Of a DNA stretch of 64,000 nt, positions 55,309 to 63,683 are shown piece after piece (the stretch's first letter is position 1; each line of letters starts with the position of its first letter). Source of the DNA: Peterkaempfera bronchialis (GTDB lineage: Bacteria > Actinomycetota > Actinomycetes > Streptomycetales > Streptomycetaceae); NCBI RefSeq assembly GCF_003258605.2, contig NZ_CP031264.1, positions 4,960,001-5,024,000 of the forward strand, in the 5' to 3' direction. The notes under the pieces were generated by a model. The model ran no database searches. It was not told where the DNA came from and saw only the letters and a program-made list of their open reading frames with translations. The translations under genes were made by a program, and so were the position numbers.

Positions 55309-55331
55309 TTGTCAGTGGTACGCGCTAGCGT
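55309..55331 (+). promoter_or_regulatory. PafBC-type (RecA-NDp) promoter of recA
   Basis: TTGTCAGTG (55309-55317), 8-nt spacer, TAGCGT (55326-55331). This is an exact fit to TTGTCRGTG-N8-TAnnnT, the LexA-independent DNA-damage promoter described for mycobacterial recA and controlled by PafBC. The start point would be near 55338. Confidence 0.85.
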
Positions 55332-55375
55332 CGATGACGATGAAGCGCACAGCACAAACCAGCAGGGTGGAATCC

Positions 55376-56515
55376 ATGGCAGGTACCGATCGCGAGCGGG
55401 CCCTAGAGACCGCGCTCGCACAGATCGAGCGACAGTTCGGCAAGGGATCGGTGATGCGCCTCGGTGACGAGGCACGCGCACCGATCGAGGTCATCCCGAC
55501 CGGCTCCATCGCCCTGGACGTCGCCCTCGGCGTCGGGGGCCTTCCACGCGGCCGCGTGGTGGAGGTCTACGGACCGGAGTCCTCCGGCAAGACGACCATC
55601 GCCCTCCATGCGGTGGCCAACGCACAGAAGGCCGGCGGCATCGTGGCGTTCGTGGACGCCGAGCACGCCCTCGACCCCGACTACGCGAAGAAGCTGGGCG
55701 TCGACACCGACGCCCTCCTGGTCTCCCAGCCGGACACCGGCGAGCAGGCCCTGGAGATCACGGACATGCTCATCCGGTCCGGGGCGATCGACCTCATCGT
55801 CATCGACTCGGTGGCGGCCCTGGTGCCGCGCGCCGAGATCGAGGGCGAGATGGGCGACTCCCACGTGGGCCTCCAGGCCCGGCTGATGAGCCAGGCGCTG
55901 CGGAAGATCACCGGTGCGCTCAACCAGTCCAAGACCACCGCGATCTTCATCAACCAGCTCCGCGAGAAGGTCGGCGTGATGTTCGGCTCCCCGGAGACCA
56001 CCACCGGTGGCCGGGCGCTGAAGTTCTATGCCTCGGTCCGGCTCGACATCCGCCGTATCGAGACCCTCAAGGACGGCACCGAGGCGGTCGGCAACCGCAC
56101 CCGCGTCAAGGTCGTCAAGAACAAGGTGGCCTCGCCGTTCAAGCAGGCCGAGTTCGACATCCTCTACGGCGTGGGCATCAGCCGCGAGGGCGGCCTGATC
56201 GACATGGGGGTGGAGCACGGCTTCATCCGCAAGTCGGGCGCCTGGTACACCTACGAGGGCGACCAGCTCGGCCAGGGCAAGGAGAACGCGCGGAACTTCC
56301 TGCGCGACAACCCCGACCTCGCCGACGAGATCGAGAAGAAGATCAAGGAGAAGCTGGGCGTCGGCCCGCGCGTCGACGCCCCCGCCGATGCTGCGGACCC
56401 GGCCGCTGCCGGTGCGGCGCCGGCCGCTTCGGCCGCCGCTGCGGACGGGGCCAAGCCGATCACGGCCACCACCGCAGCCAAGACGACCGCCGCCAAGAAG
56501 ACCGCCAAGGCCTGA
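55376..56515 (+). CDS. recA: Recombinase RecA
   Basis: 379 residues. Walker [10 protein letters not shown] at residues 66-74, Walker [12 protein letters not shown]1/L2 loop region ([34 protein letters not shown]) and the C-terminal domain with an Ala/Lys tail. It forms filaments on single-stranded DNA for recombination and triggers LexA cleavage. ATG 55376 is chosen because it gives the standard MAGTDRE start, has AGGGTGG upstream, and the in-frame ATG at 55334 lies at or before the predicted transcript start. Two damage-responsive elements precede it. recX follows after 7 nt. Confidence 0.97.
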   Translation: MAGTDRERALETALAQIERQFGKGSVMRLGDEARAPIEVIPTGSIALDVALGVGGLPRGRVVEVYGPESSGKTTIALHAVANAQKAGGIVAFVDAEHALDPDYAKKLGVDTDALLVSQPDTGEQALEITDMLIRSGAIDLIVIDSVAALVPRAEIEGEMGDSHVGLQARLMSQALRKITGALNQSKTTAIFINQLREKVGVMFGSPETTTGGRALKFYASVRLDIRRIETLKDGTEAVGNRTRVKVVKNKVASPFKQAEFDILYGVGISREGGLIDMGVEHGFIRKSGAWYTYEGDQLGQGKENARNFLRDNPDLADEIEKKIKEKLGVGPRVDAPADAADPAAAGAAPAASAAAADGAKPITATTAAKTTAAKKTAKA

Positions 56516-56522
56516 GCCGCCG

Positions 56523-57278
56523 ATGCGGAGCAACGCAGAGTCGCCCGTCCCCGGCGGACCGCCGGAGACGGGCGACTGGGGTCCACTGGACTGGTGCGCC
56601 AGCGGCGCCGTGGGGTCCTCGTACCAGCAGCATCCGGGCGCCGGGGTGCCCCCTGCCCCTGCCCCTGCCCCGGAACCGCAGCCCGAGCCGGAGCCCGAGC
56701 CGTCACGGCCACGCCGGTCCGGCAGATGGGCCCGTGCCGACCGGCCGGGGCCGCAGCCGGAAGCAGAACCCCAGGACCCCGCAGCCCAGGCACGGGCGAT
56801 CTGCCTCCGGCTGCTCACCGGCTCGCCGCGCACCCGCAAGCAGCTCGCCGACGCCCTGCGCAAGCGGTCCATCCCCGACGAGACCGCGGAGGAGGTGCTC
56901 TCCCGCTTCGAGGACGTGGGCCTGATCGACGACGCGGCCTTCGCCGACGCCTGGGTGGACTCCCGCCACACCGGCCGTGGCCTGGCCCGCCGCGCCCTCG
57001 CCCGGGAGCTGCGCTCCCGAGGGGTCTCCGGCGCGGTCGTCGACGAAGCCGTCGCCCGTCTCGACCCGGAGCAGGAGGCCGACACCGCCCGCACCCTGGT
57101 CGACCGCAAGCTCCGCTCCACCCGAGGTCTCGACCGCCAGGTACGCATCCGCCGCCTCGCCGGAATGCTCGCCCGCCGGGGCTACCCGGAGGGCCTGGCA
57201 CTGCGCGTCGTCCGAGAAGCCCTCGCCGCCGAAGGCGCCCCCACCGAAGACCTGGACCACTGGCTCCCCGACACCTGA
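56523..57278 (+). CDS. recX: Regulatory protein RecX
   Basis: 251 residues. The first 80 are Pro/Glu-rich with PAPAPAPEPQPEPEPEPS-like low complexity; the three-helix repeats of RecX follow: ARAICLRLLTGSPRTRKQLADALRKR, RFEDVGLIDDAAFADAWVDSR, RRALARELRSRGVSGAVVDEAV. It binds and inhibits RecA filaments. ATG 56523 lies 7 nt after the recA stop, so both are on one transcript. The long acidic N-terminus is typical of Streptomyces RecX. Confidence 0.93.
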   Translation: MRSNAESPVPGGPPETGDWGPLDWCASGAVGSSYQQHPGAGVPPAPAPAPEPQPEPEPEPSRPRRSGRWARADRPGPQPEAEPQDPAAQARAICLRLLTGSPRTRKQLADALRKRSIPDETAEEVLSRFEDVGLIDDAAFADAWVDSRHTGRGLARRALARELRSRGVSGAVVDEAVARLDPEQEADTARTLVDRKLRSTRGLDRQVRIRRLAGMLARRGYPEGLALRVVREALAAEGAPTEDLDHWLPDT

Positions 57279-57589
57279 CCGGGCGCTGCTTTCAGACTCC
57301 GGCCCGCCCGGTTTCAGCGACCAGGTCGCAAAGTACCCAAAGACCGAGGCACAGCGTGGAGTGCTCCTGCGGGAGGTACCGCGCGGTTGAGGTCGGCGAC
57401 CGTGTGACCGTGCGCGAGGATCCGGGCGGCCGGGTGGAGCCCGGCTCGCCGCGCAGGTGCGCCCGGGCGGCGGGGATACCGCACCGGACGGTCCCCACGA
57501 GCGCGCCCGGCCTTGTGACTGCTCGGCCGGTTCAGCACGGTTCGGGGTCTGACGGCCGCAGTGGGCGTCCGGTTGCCCCGCCCAACGGC
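57279..57589. other. Intergenic region without recognised gene
   Basis: 311 bp between the convergent recX and rhodanese genes. I see no convincing gene, RNA or clear two-way terminator; short frames here are chance openings. Confidence 0.5.
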
Positions 57590-57985
57590 TTACGTCGGCG
57601 GGGTGACCGGGAGTCCGGCGGCGGACCATGCCTGGAAGCCGCCCTCCAGGTCGGTTGCCCGGTGCAGGCCGAGTTCCTGGAGGGAGACGGCGGCCAGTGA
57701 GGAGGCGTAGCCCTCGTTGCAGAGCACGATGATCCGCAGGTCGTGGTGGACGGCCTCCGGCAGTCGGTGGTCGCACTGCGGGTCGAGCCGCCATTCCAGC
57801 TCATTGCGTTCGACCACCAGGGCACCGGGGATGGTGCCGTCGCGGTCGCGCAGCGCGGCATAGCGGGTGTCGACCAGCAGCGCGCCCTGCCGGACGGCTT
57901 CGGCCGCCTGAGGTGGCGTCAGCCGGTCGAGGCGGGCGCGGGCCTCTGCCAGGGCCTGGTCGATGCTGCGTGGTGCGGCGGTCAC
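57590..57985 (-). CDS. Rhodanese-like sulfurtransferase
   Basis: 131 residues from GTG 57985. A single rhodanese domain: LVDTRYAALRDRDGTIPGALVVERNELEWRL and the active loop VLCNEGYASSLAAVSLQELG, with Cys followed by NEGYAS in place of the common CxxGxR loop. It would move sulfane sulfur. The GTG overlaps the stop of the cysteine dioxygenase gene, so the two are co-translated. Together they point to cysteine oxidation and handling of released sulfur. GAGGAG lies upstream. Confidence 0.9.
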   Translation of the reverse strand: MTAAPRSIDQALAEARARLDRLTPPQAAEAVRQGALLVDTRYAALRDRDGTIPGALVVERNELEWRLDPQCDHRLPEAVHHDLRIIVLCNEGYASSLAAVSLQELGLHRATDLEGGFQAWSAAGLPVTPPT

Positions 57986-58572
57986 GGCGCCCACTCCTCG
58001 GGTCCCTCGACAAGCTCCAGCCGGAGCACCCGGCCATGGCGGCTGTAGCGGCGCAGCAGGGGCAGCGGCGGATGGTAGACGTGCACCGACACCGCGTGCT
58101 CCTCCTGGGAGGCGTTGACCACCTGGTGGACGTGGCGGGGTCCGAAGGCCCGGCCCCGGCCCGCCGGCAGGTCGCGCTCGCGGTCGACTCCGTCCACCAG
58201 TTCCAGGGTGCGCCAGCCCTCGGTGGGCAGTTCCACGGCGATGGACTGCTCGGCCAGCCGTCCGGTCGCGGTGACGAAGGCGCCCCGGGAACCGCCGTGG
58301 TCGTGCCAGCCGGTCTCGGCGCCGGGTGGCCAGCCGATGATCCATGCCTCGCTGCCGCCCGGACCCTCCAGGGCGATCCAGGTCCGCTCCGCCGGGTCGA
58401 GCGGCAGCAGCGCCAGGGTGTCGGGGTCGGCGGCGGTGCGGTGGGCGAAGTCCAGCAGTTCGCTGAGGCCGGGGCCGTCGGGGGCCGGGTGGCCGGGGCG
58501 CGGCGGTGCGTCGGGGGTGGCCGGCGGCACGGGGGCCTCCGGGGTGGACGCGGGCGCGTCGGTGCGGGGCAA
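57982..58572 (-). CDS. Cysteine dioxygenase-like cupin protein
   Basis: 196 residues. The cupin metal ligands are seen in WHDHGGSRGAFVTATGRLAEQ (two His) and RHVHQVVNASQEEHAVSVHVY (third His). Cysteine dioxygenase turns cysteine into cysteine sulfinate with oxygen and Fe(II). An N-terminal Pro/Ala-rich region of about 40 residues precedes the domain. The annotated start is a TTG at 58572; no better start is obvious, so this end is uncertain. A cysteine-rich leader peptide ORF lies 166 nt upstream, and the rhodanese gene overlaps the stop (GTGA). Confidence 0.88.
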   Translation of the reverse strand: MPRTDAPASTPEAPVPPATPDAPPRPGHPAPDGPGLSELLDFAHRTAADPDTLALLPLDPAERTWIALEGPGGSEAWIIGWPPGAETGWHDHGGSRGAFVTATGRLAEQSIAVELPTEGWRTLELVDGVDRERDLPAGRGRAFGPRHVHQVVNASQEEHAVSVHVYHPPLPLLRRYSRHGRVLRLELVEGPEEWAP

Positions 58573-58738
58573 GGGGACCGTCCTGGGTGCGGCGGCGCCC
58601 GGTGGTGGGCGGCTGCGGCTGCGGGGATGCCCGGGGCCGGTCGGCTGTACCGGCGGGGCGGCGGCGCGGGGCGCGGTGGCGCGGACCGGATGCGTCGGGC
58701 GGCCGTACGGGGCCGGAGGGGTCCGCTAGCGGGGTGCT
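58573..58738 (-). promoter_or_regulatory. Probable attenuator leader of the cysteine dioxygenase operon
   Basis: 166 nt between the leader peptide stop and the dioxygenase start, almost entirely G and C with several stems possible. Expected to hold the alternative structures that respond to ribosome position on the Cys codons. I did not fold it. Confidence 0.4.
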
Positions 58739-58828
58739 TCAGACGGCGCAGCGACAACACAGGCAGCCGACGTACCGGACCGTGTCCAGGTGCGTGCGGC
58801 GGAAGAGCCTGAGGCCGAGGTGTCCCAC
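58739..58828 (-). CDS. Cysteine-rich leader peptide (attenuator uORF)
   Basis: 29 codons from GTG 58828 to TGA 58739, ending in GCLCCRCAV: four Cys among six residues (C-L-C-C-R-C) just before the stop, preceded by a basic stretch RLFRRTHLDTVRYV. TTCACT lies 6 nt before the GTG, so translation is probably leaderless. This is the form of the cysteine-responsive leader peptides described in mycobacteria and annotated as putative leader peptides in Streptomyces. Low charged tRNA-Cys would stall ribosomes on the Cys codons and alter expression of the cysteine dioxygenase and rhodanese genes downstream. Confidence 0.75.
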   Translation of the reverse strand: MGHLGLRLFRRTHLDTVRYVGCLCCRCAV

Positions 58829-59128
58829 GGGCGGAGTGAATCATGCGGGCTGCGGCTGGTCAAGCAGGCCGCCTCCGGGCACCGGGCCACCCGCCGCCGG
58901 GGCGAGGAGCAGGGCCGGAAAGCCGCTGGTGGGAGGGGTGTGGGGGGTGTGGGGGCGCGTACTGCTGTGGGGGCGCAGGGCCGGCGGCGGGCGCGGTCTG
59001 GGCGGGTGGTGTCCGGTGGGAGGCGCGCGGGTGGGGGTGTTGAGGCACGTACTGCTGGGGTGCGCAGGGGCGGCGAGGGCCGGGCTGGGACGCCGCTGGT
59101 GGTGGGTGGCGTGCGGATGGGGCGGGGT
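58829..59128. other. Gap between monooxygenase and leader peptide genes
   Basis: 300 bp, GC-rich. It holds the leader promoter at the left end and two imperfect direct copies of a block around CGTACTGCTG (about 58958-58980 and 59047-59075). No gene recognised. Confidence 0.5.
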
Positions 59129-60871
59129 TCAGGCGGTGGGTTCGGCGGTGGGGAGGGCGGCCGGGCCGCCTCGGGCGCGGTCGGCGAGGGCGTGCAGCTC
59201 CTCCGGTCGGCAGCCCTGCATGGTGCCGACCAGGTGCCCGTCCGGCCGGACCAGCAGCACGGTGTGGGCGGTCGCCCCGGCGTACACCTCGGCCACCACC
59301 ACCTCGGCCGGTACCGGCAGCGCGGCGGCGGTCTCGGCGAGCCGGGGCATCAGCCCGGCGCCGAGCCAGTGCTCGCTGGCCCACACCCCGGTGCCCGGGG
59401 CCACCAGGACCAGCAGGAAGCCGCGCCCCAGCCGTTCGTGCAGCCGGTGGTGCGAGCCGTCGGCGGCGATCACCGGTACGTCGGGGACGAGGACCCCGGG
59501 GGCGGTGGAGTCCATGCCCTGGGAGAGCGCGGTGCCGCGCCGCTCGCCCCGGGGTCCGGACGGCCCGCCCGGGTAGGCCGGCGGGCTGCCGAACCGTCCG
59601 GTGCCCAGCGCACCGTCGGCCAGCAGCGGGGCGTGCTTGCGGAAGGAGCCCGACAGCAGGTTGCGGCGGGCCTGCTCCCACCCCTTGACCGGCCGCAGCA
59701 GCGGCATGGCCTGGTCGACGGCGCGCAGCCGGGCGCCGACCGCGCCGCGCCGCTCGGCCTGGTAGGAGTCCAGCAGGGCGTCGTCGGCGTGGCGGTGCCA
59801 GACCAGGGCGAGCTTCCAGGCGAGGTTGGCGGCGTCGCGCAGCCCGTCGTCGAGGTTCTGCATGCCGAGCGCGCCGTGCAGGTGGGCGGCGTCCCCGGCG
59901 AGGAAGCAGCGTCCGGCGCGGAACCGTCCGGCCAGCCGCTGCTGGACGGTGTGGTCGGCGGCGGCCAGCAGGTCGTAGCGGGGGACCTCGCCGCACCAGC
60001 CGGCCAGGGTGGCCCGTACCCGGGAGACCAGGGTGTCGCCGGTGACGATGCCGGGCCAGGTGGCGTGCGGATCGACGGGTGCGGCGGGCGTGGGCCGCCC
60101 GGGCGGCAGCCGCCAGTCCAGCCGCCAGAGGCCGTCCGGCAGCGGGCGGGCGAGGGCTTCGCGGTCGCCGCGCCACGGGGGGTCGCGGTGCAGCCGGGCC
60201 TCGCCGGGGAAGGGCAGGTCGACCCGGAGGGTGGCGACCGCGTAGCGGTCCACGGCGGTGCGGCCGGGGAAGCGGATCCGCAGCAGCTTGCGGACGGTGG
60301 ACCGGGCGCCGTCGCAGCCCACCAGGTGGCTGCCGCGCCACCAGGTGGAGTGGCCGTTCTCGGTCTGCCGGGTGCGTACGCTCACCCCGTCGCCGTCCTG
60401 CTCCAGCTCCTCGACCCGCTGCCGGGCTACCAGCTCGATCAGCGGTTCGGCGCCGGCGGCGTCCCGCAGCCCGCGTTGCAGCCGGTGCTGGGGGAGGTGC
60501 AGCACGGGGGTGGCGGACAGGTCGAGGTGGAGCACCTCCTGGCGGCGGCGGAGTATGCGCCAGCTGTCCCAGGTGGCGCCGTCGGCGGTGGCCCGGGTGT
60601 AGCCGAGGCGGATCAGCTGGGCGGCGGTGTCGGGGCGCAGCACGGTGGTGCGGGGCGATTCGGGGGAGAGGCCGGGCCCGTCGTCCAGGACGATGCTGGG
60701 CACCTCGTGGCGGGCGAGGTCGAGCGCCAGGGCGAGGCCGACCGGGCCTGCCCCGACGATGATCACCGGGTCCACGGTGCGGCTCCGGGGAGTGCGGGGC
60801 GGGGGCGCGGAAGGCCCAGCCGACGGCGTGCCGGTCCGGTCGGTCGGGCGCTTCGCCTGCGTGCCCCGCAT
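59129..60871 (-). CDS. FAD-dependent aromatic monooxygenase (class A)
   Basis: 580 residues from ATG 60871. FAD-binding GxGxxG in PVIIVGAGPVGLALALDLARH, the DG motif in LVGCDGARSTVRKLL, and the GD motif in CFLAGDAAHLHGALGMQNLDDGLRDAANLAWKL; a thioredoxin-like C-terminal domain (FLLVLVAPGTGVWAS ... VLLVRPDGHLVGTMQG) as in PheA/TfdB and polyketide hydroxylases. It inserts oxygen into an aromatic ring using NAD(P)H. The promoter at 60888-60916 puts the transcript start about 10 nt before this ATG; the frame is open to 60949 but earlier starts would not be transcribed. It stands alone, so its substrate is unknown. Confidence 0.9.
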   Translation of the reverse strand: MRGTQAKRPTDRTGTPSAGPSAPPPRTPRSRTVDPVIIVGAGPVGLALALDLARHEVPSIVLDDGPGLSPESPRTTVLRPDTAAQLIRLGYTRATADGATWDSWRILRRRQEVLHLDLSATPVLHLPQHRLQRGLRDAAGAEPLIELVARQRVEELEQDGDGVSVRTRQTENGHSTWWRGSHLVGCDGARSTVRKLLRIRFPGRTAVDRYAVATLRVDLPFPGEARLHRDPPWRGDREALARPLPDGLWRLDWRLPPGRPTPAAPVDPHATWPGIVTGDTLVSRVRATLAGWCGEVPRYDLLAAADHTVQQRLAGRFRAGRCFLAGDAAHLHGALGMQNLDDGLRDAANLAWKLALVWHRHADDALLDSYQAERRGAVGARLRAVDQAMPLLRPVKGWEQARRNLLSGSFRKHAPLLADGALGTGRFGSPPAYPGGPSGPRGERRGTALSQGMDSTAPGVLVPDVPVIAADGSHHRLHERLGRGFLLVLVAPGTGVWASEHWLGAGLMPRLAETAAALPVPAEVVVAEVYAGATAHTVLLVRPDGHLVGTMQGCRPEELHALADRARGGPAALPTAEPTA

Positions 60872-60887
60872 CGTGTCACGAAGAGCA

Positions 60888-60916
60888 ATGCAACAGATCA
60901 CCGGGGGGCGCGTCAA
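60888..60916 (-). promoter_or_regulatory. Promoter of the FAD monooxygenase gene
   Basis: On the minus strand TTGACG (complement of 60911-60916), 17-nt spacer, TTGCAT (complement of 60888-60893). Confidence 0.5.
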
Positions 60917-60947
60917 GCAGCGCCGGGTGTACGCCGGATCGCGTTGC

Positions 60948-60982
60948 ACCGCCCCCGGAGCGGCGGGCGCTCCGGGGGCGGT
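60948..60982 (-). terminator. Terminator of the glutamate operon
   Basis: Perfect stem of at least 14 bp (CCGCCCCCGGAGCG with CGCTCCGGGGGCGG) and a 5-nt loop, 26 nt beyond the gluD stop. Confidence 0.85.
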
Positions 60983-61007
60983 TGACCAGGTGTCGGCTGG
61001 GCCGCCG

Positions 61008-61985
61008 TCACTCCTTGGTGGCGGGCGGTTCCGGCCGGGCGTCGCGCGGTACGGCGCCCAGGTCGTGCTCCGGCGCAGCCGGCGCGGGGACGGCGGCGGC
61101 GAGCGCGGCGCCCGCCGGGCCCAGCGGGTCGGCGCCCGCTGCGCCGGGGGTGCCGGCGGCCGGGGTCGGCGGGGTGCCCTTGCGGCTGCGCCGCCCGCGC
61201 GCCTCGATCCACTTGGCGAGTCCGGAGAGGGCCAGGCAGAGCCCGATGTAGACCGGCGCGATCACCATGACCACGGGCACATAAGGGTAGCCCTCGGGGG
61301 TGCTGGTGGTGCCGGCGATCAGCTTGCCGACGTACAGCAGCTCCTCATAGGTGATGATGTAGCCGAGCGAGGTGTCCTTGAGGGTCACCACCAGCTGGCT
61401 GAGCACCGAGGGCAGCATCGCGCGGAACGCCTGCGGGACCAGGACGGTGCCCATCACCTGCGTCTTGCGCATGCCGAGCGCATACGCGGCCTCGCTCTGG
61501 CCGCGCGGTACGGCGTTGATCCCGGCGCGGAAGATCTCCGCCTGCACCGAGCCGTTGTAGAGGGTCAGGCCGATCACCAGCGCCCACATCGGGGCGTCGC
61601 TGAAGAGTCCCTGGTAGAGCGCGAAGATCATGATGACCAGCGGCATCGCCCGGAAGAACTCGACGAACGCGGTGCTGAACCAGCGCACCGGCCGGTGGTC
61701 GGAGAGCCGTCCGGCCGCCAGCAGGGTGCCGAGTGCCAGCGACAGCACGGCGGCGAAGGCGAACGCCAGCAGGGTGTCCTGCAGGCCGTGCAGCAGCCGT
61801 TCCTGGGTGCGGGTGTACTGGAACGGCTCCCACATGGCGGCGGAGAACTGCCCATGGCCGGCCAGCCGGTCGATGACCAGCCAGATCAGGGCGGCGATGC
61901 CGATGGTGGCGGCCACGCCGATGACGCGGTTGCGGAGCCGGGCGCGGGGGCCGGGGGCGTCGTACAGGACGCTGACGCTGCTCAT
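61008..61985 (-). CDS. gluD: Glutamate ABC transporter permease GluD
   Basis: 325 residues. Polar-amino-acid permease of the HisM type: membrane helices including VIGVAATIGIAALIWLVID, TLLAFAFAAVLSLALGTLLA and VPVVMVIAPVYIGLCLALSG, and the EAA loop AGINAVPRGQSEAAYALGM that contacts the ATPase. A Pro/Ala-rich C-terminal extension of about 50 residues. The ATG overlaps the gluC stop (ATGA). Works with GluC as the membrane pair. Confidence 0.92.
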   Translation of the reverse strand: MSSVSVLYDAPGPRARLRNRVIGVAATIGIAALIWLVIDRLAGHGQFSAAMWEPFQYTRTQERLLHGLQDTLLAFAFAAVLSLALGTLLAAGRLSDHRPVRWFSTAFVEFFRAMPLVIMIFALYQGLFSDAPMWALVIGLTLYNGSVQAEIFRAGINAVPRGQSEAAYALGMRKTQVMGTVLVPQAFRAMLPSVLSQLVVTLKDTSLGYIITYEELLYVGKLIAGTTSTPEGYPYVPVVMVIAPVYIGLCLALSGLAKWIEARGRRSRKGTPPTPAAGTPGAAGADPLGPAGAALAAAVPAPAAPEHDLGAVPRDARPEPPATKE

Positions 61986-62632
61986 CGGGCCACCGCCAGC
62001 CGGTTCTCCAGCAGGCGGAAGAGCCCGCTGATGGCAAAGCTGACGACCAGATAGCCGAGGGCCACCCAGAAGAAGATCGCGGTGATGTCGTAGCCCCGCT
62101 CGTTCCAGGTCCGCATCACGTCATAGAGGCCGGCGACATTGAACGCCCCGGCGATGGCCGAGTTCTTGGCCAGCGCGATCAGCACCGAGCCGATCGGTGC
62201 GATGACGGTGCGTCCGGCCTGCGGCAGCACCACCAGGCGCAGCGTCTGGCCGAAGGTCATGCCCAGGCTGCGGGCGGCCTCCGCCTGCCCGAGCGGCACC
62301 GTGTTGATGCCGGAGCGCACCGCCTCGCAGACAAAGCTGGCGGTGTAGCAGCCGAGGGCCAGCACGGCGAAGGTGAAGTAGTCCAGCGAGATGCCGATCT
62401 TCGGCAGTCCGAAGACGACCGCGAAGAAGAGCAGCACCAGCGGGGTGTTGCGGAGCACATTCACCCACACGGTGCCGAAGACGCGCAGCGGCGGCACGGG
62501 CGACACCCGGAAGGCGGCCAGCAGCACCCCCAGCAGCACGGCCAGCAGGCCGCTGAGCACGGTCAGCTCGACCGTGCCCAGAAAGCCGTCACGGAAGAGC
62601 GCGAAGTTGTCGTCGCGGAACAGGAAGTTCAC
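61982..62632 (-). CDS. gluC: Glutamate ABC transporter permease GluC
   Basis: 216 residues from GTG 62632, with GGAGGGGG upstream; the frame is open to 62812 but earlier codons fall in the hairpin and gluB. HisM-type permease with five helices and the EAA loop SGINTVPLGQAEAARSLGM. It follows gluB after a 79-bp gap that holds a perfect 15-bp hairpin and is coupled to gluD by ATGA. Confidence 0.93.
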   Translation of the reverse strand: MNFLFRDDNFALFRDGFLGTVELTVLSGLLAVLLGVLLAAFRVSPVPPLRVFGTVWVNVLRNTPLVLLFFAVVFGLPKIGISLDYFTFAVLALGCYTASFVCEAVRSGINTVPLGQAEAARSLGMTFGQTLRLVVLPQAGRTVIAPIGSVLIALAKNSAIAGAFNVAGLYDVMRTWNERGYDITAIFFWVALGYLVVSFAISGLFRLLENRLAVAR

Positions 62633-62669
62633 GGCGGCCGTCCCCCTCCCAGGTGGAGATCGGGCATGG

Positions 62670-62703
62670 CCGGGGCGGCGGCGTCCGCACGCCGCCGCCC
62701 CGG
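62670..62703 (-). terminator. Intercistronic hairpin between gluB and gluC
   Basis: CCGGGGCGGCGGCGT and ACGCCGCCGCCCCGG, perfect 15-bp stem with a 4-nt loop, 8 nt after the gluB stop. Probably reduces read-through or protects the gluB message so that binding protein exceeds permease. Confidence 0.75.
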
Positions 62704-62711
62704 AGGGTCGG

Positions 62712-63599
62712 TCAGTAGCGGGCGAGCTGCGGCGGGGTGGCGTCGGCGCCGGACTTGCCCAGCGTGGCGTCGTACGCCTTCTTCCAGTCGCCGTTCTTCT
62801 CGTGCGCCTCAAGGGCGTTGTTGATCGCGTCGCGCAGCGCCTTGTCGTCCTTGTTGAGGCCGACGCCGTACGGCTCCTCGGAGAACGGCTTGCCGACGAC
62901 CTTGAGCTTGCCCTCGTACTTGGCGCCGTAGCCCTTGAGGATGGCGTCGTCGGTGGTCACCGCGTCGACCGACTTGTCGAGCAGCTTGTCGACGCACTGC
63001 GAGTAGGTGTCGAAGGCGACGATCTCGGCGCCGTACGTCTTGATCCGGTCGATGGAGGTGGAGCCGCTCGCCGAGCAGACCTTCTTGCCCTTGGTGGACT
63101 CCGGGCCGGTGATGTCGCTGTTGTCCTGGCCCACCAGCAGGTCCTGGCCGGCCACGTAGTACGGGCCCGCGAAGGAGATGCTCTTCTTGCGCTCGTCGTT
63201 GATGGTGTAGGTGCCGACGTAGTAGTCGACCTCGCCGCCGGAGATCGCGGTCTCGCGGTTGGTGGAGGGGATCGTCTTGAACTCGATCTTGTCCGGGGAG
63301 AAGCCCAGGTCGGCGGCGACCATCTTGGCGATCTCGATGTCGAAGCCGGAGCGGGTGCCGCTGGTGACGTCCTCGAAGCCCAGGTTGGGCTGGTCGGCCT
63401 TGGCACCGACGATCAGCTTGCCGCGCTTCTTGGCGGCGTCGAAGGTGGCCGAGCCGGAGATCGAGACATCCTTCTTCACCTCGTACGAGGTGCTGGAGCC
63501 GGCGCTGTCGTCGTTCGGCGAACCGTCCTTGCCGCAGGCGGCGACGGCGGTCAGGGCGAGCACGGCCAGTACGGCTGCGGCGGTGCGACGAGTCCTCAT
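62712..63599 (-). CDS. gluB: Glutamate-binding lipoprotein GluB
   Basis: 295 residues. Lipoprotein signal with lipobox VAAC, Cys22 to be lipidated. Periplasmic-binding-protein (family 3) fold: GKLIVGAKADQPNLGFED, GFDIEIAKMVAADLGF, VDYYVGTYTINDERKKSISFAGPYY, VDAVTTDDAIL. It captures glutamate or a similar polar amino acid outside the membrane and hands it to GluC/GluD. ATG at 63599 with GGAGAG upstream. Second gene of the operon. Confidence 0.94.
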   Translation of the reverse strand: MRTRRTAAAVLAVLALTAVAACGKDGSPNDDSAGSSTSYEVKKDVSISGSATFDAAKKRGKLIVGAKADQPNLGFEDVTSGTRSGFDIEIAKMVAADLGFSPDKIEFKTIPSTNRETAISGGEVDYYVGTYTINDERKKSISFAGPYYVAGQDLLVGQDNSDITGPESTKGKKVCSASGSTSIDRIKTYGAEIVAFDTYSQCVDKLLDKSVDAVTTDDAILKGYGAKYEGKLKVVGKPFSEEPYGVGLNKDDKALRDAINNALEAHEKNGDWKKAYDATLGKSGADATPPQLARY

Positions 63600-63683
63600 A
63601 CGGGTTCTCTCCTTGGCGGGGTTGCACCCGGTCCGGACCAGGCGGAGTCGGGCGTCGGTCTGCTCGGCGGCGGCGCCGGGGTC

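Noticed and set aside
55334-55375. Extended recA N-terminus from ATG 55334
   Set aside because: It lies at or before the predicted transcript start and departs from the conserved MAGTDRE start.
58860-60341. 493-codon minus-strand frame under the FAD monooxygenase
   Set aside because: Arg/Pro/Ala-rich shadow frame of the real gene; no domain or start signal.
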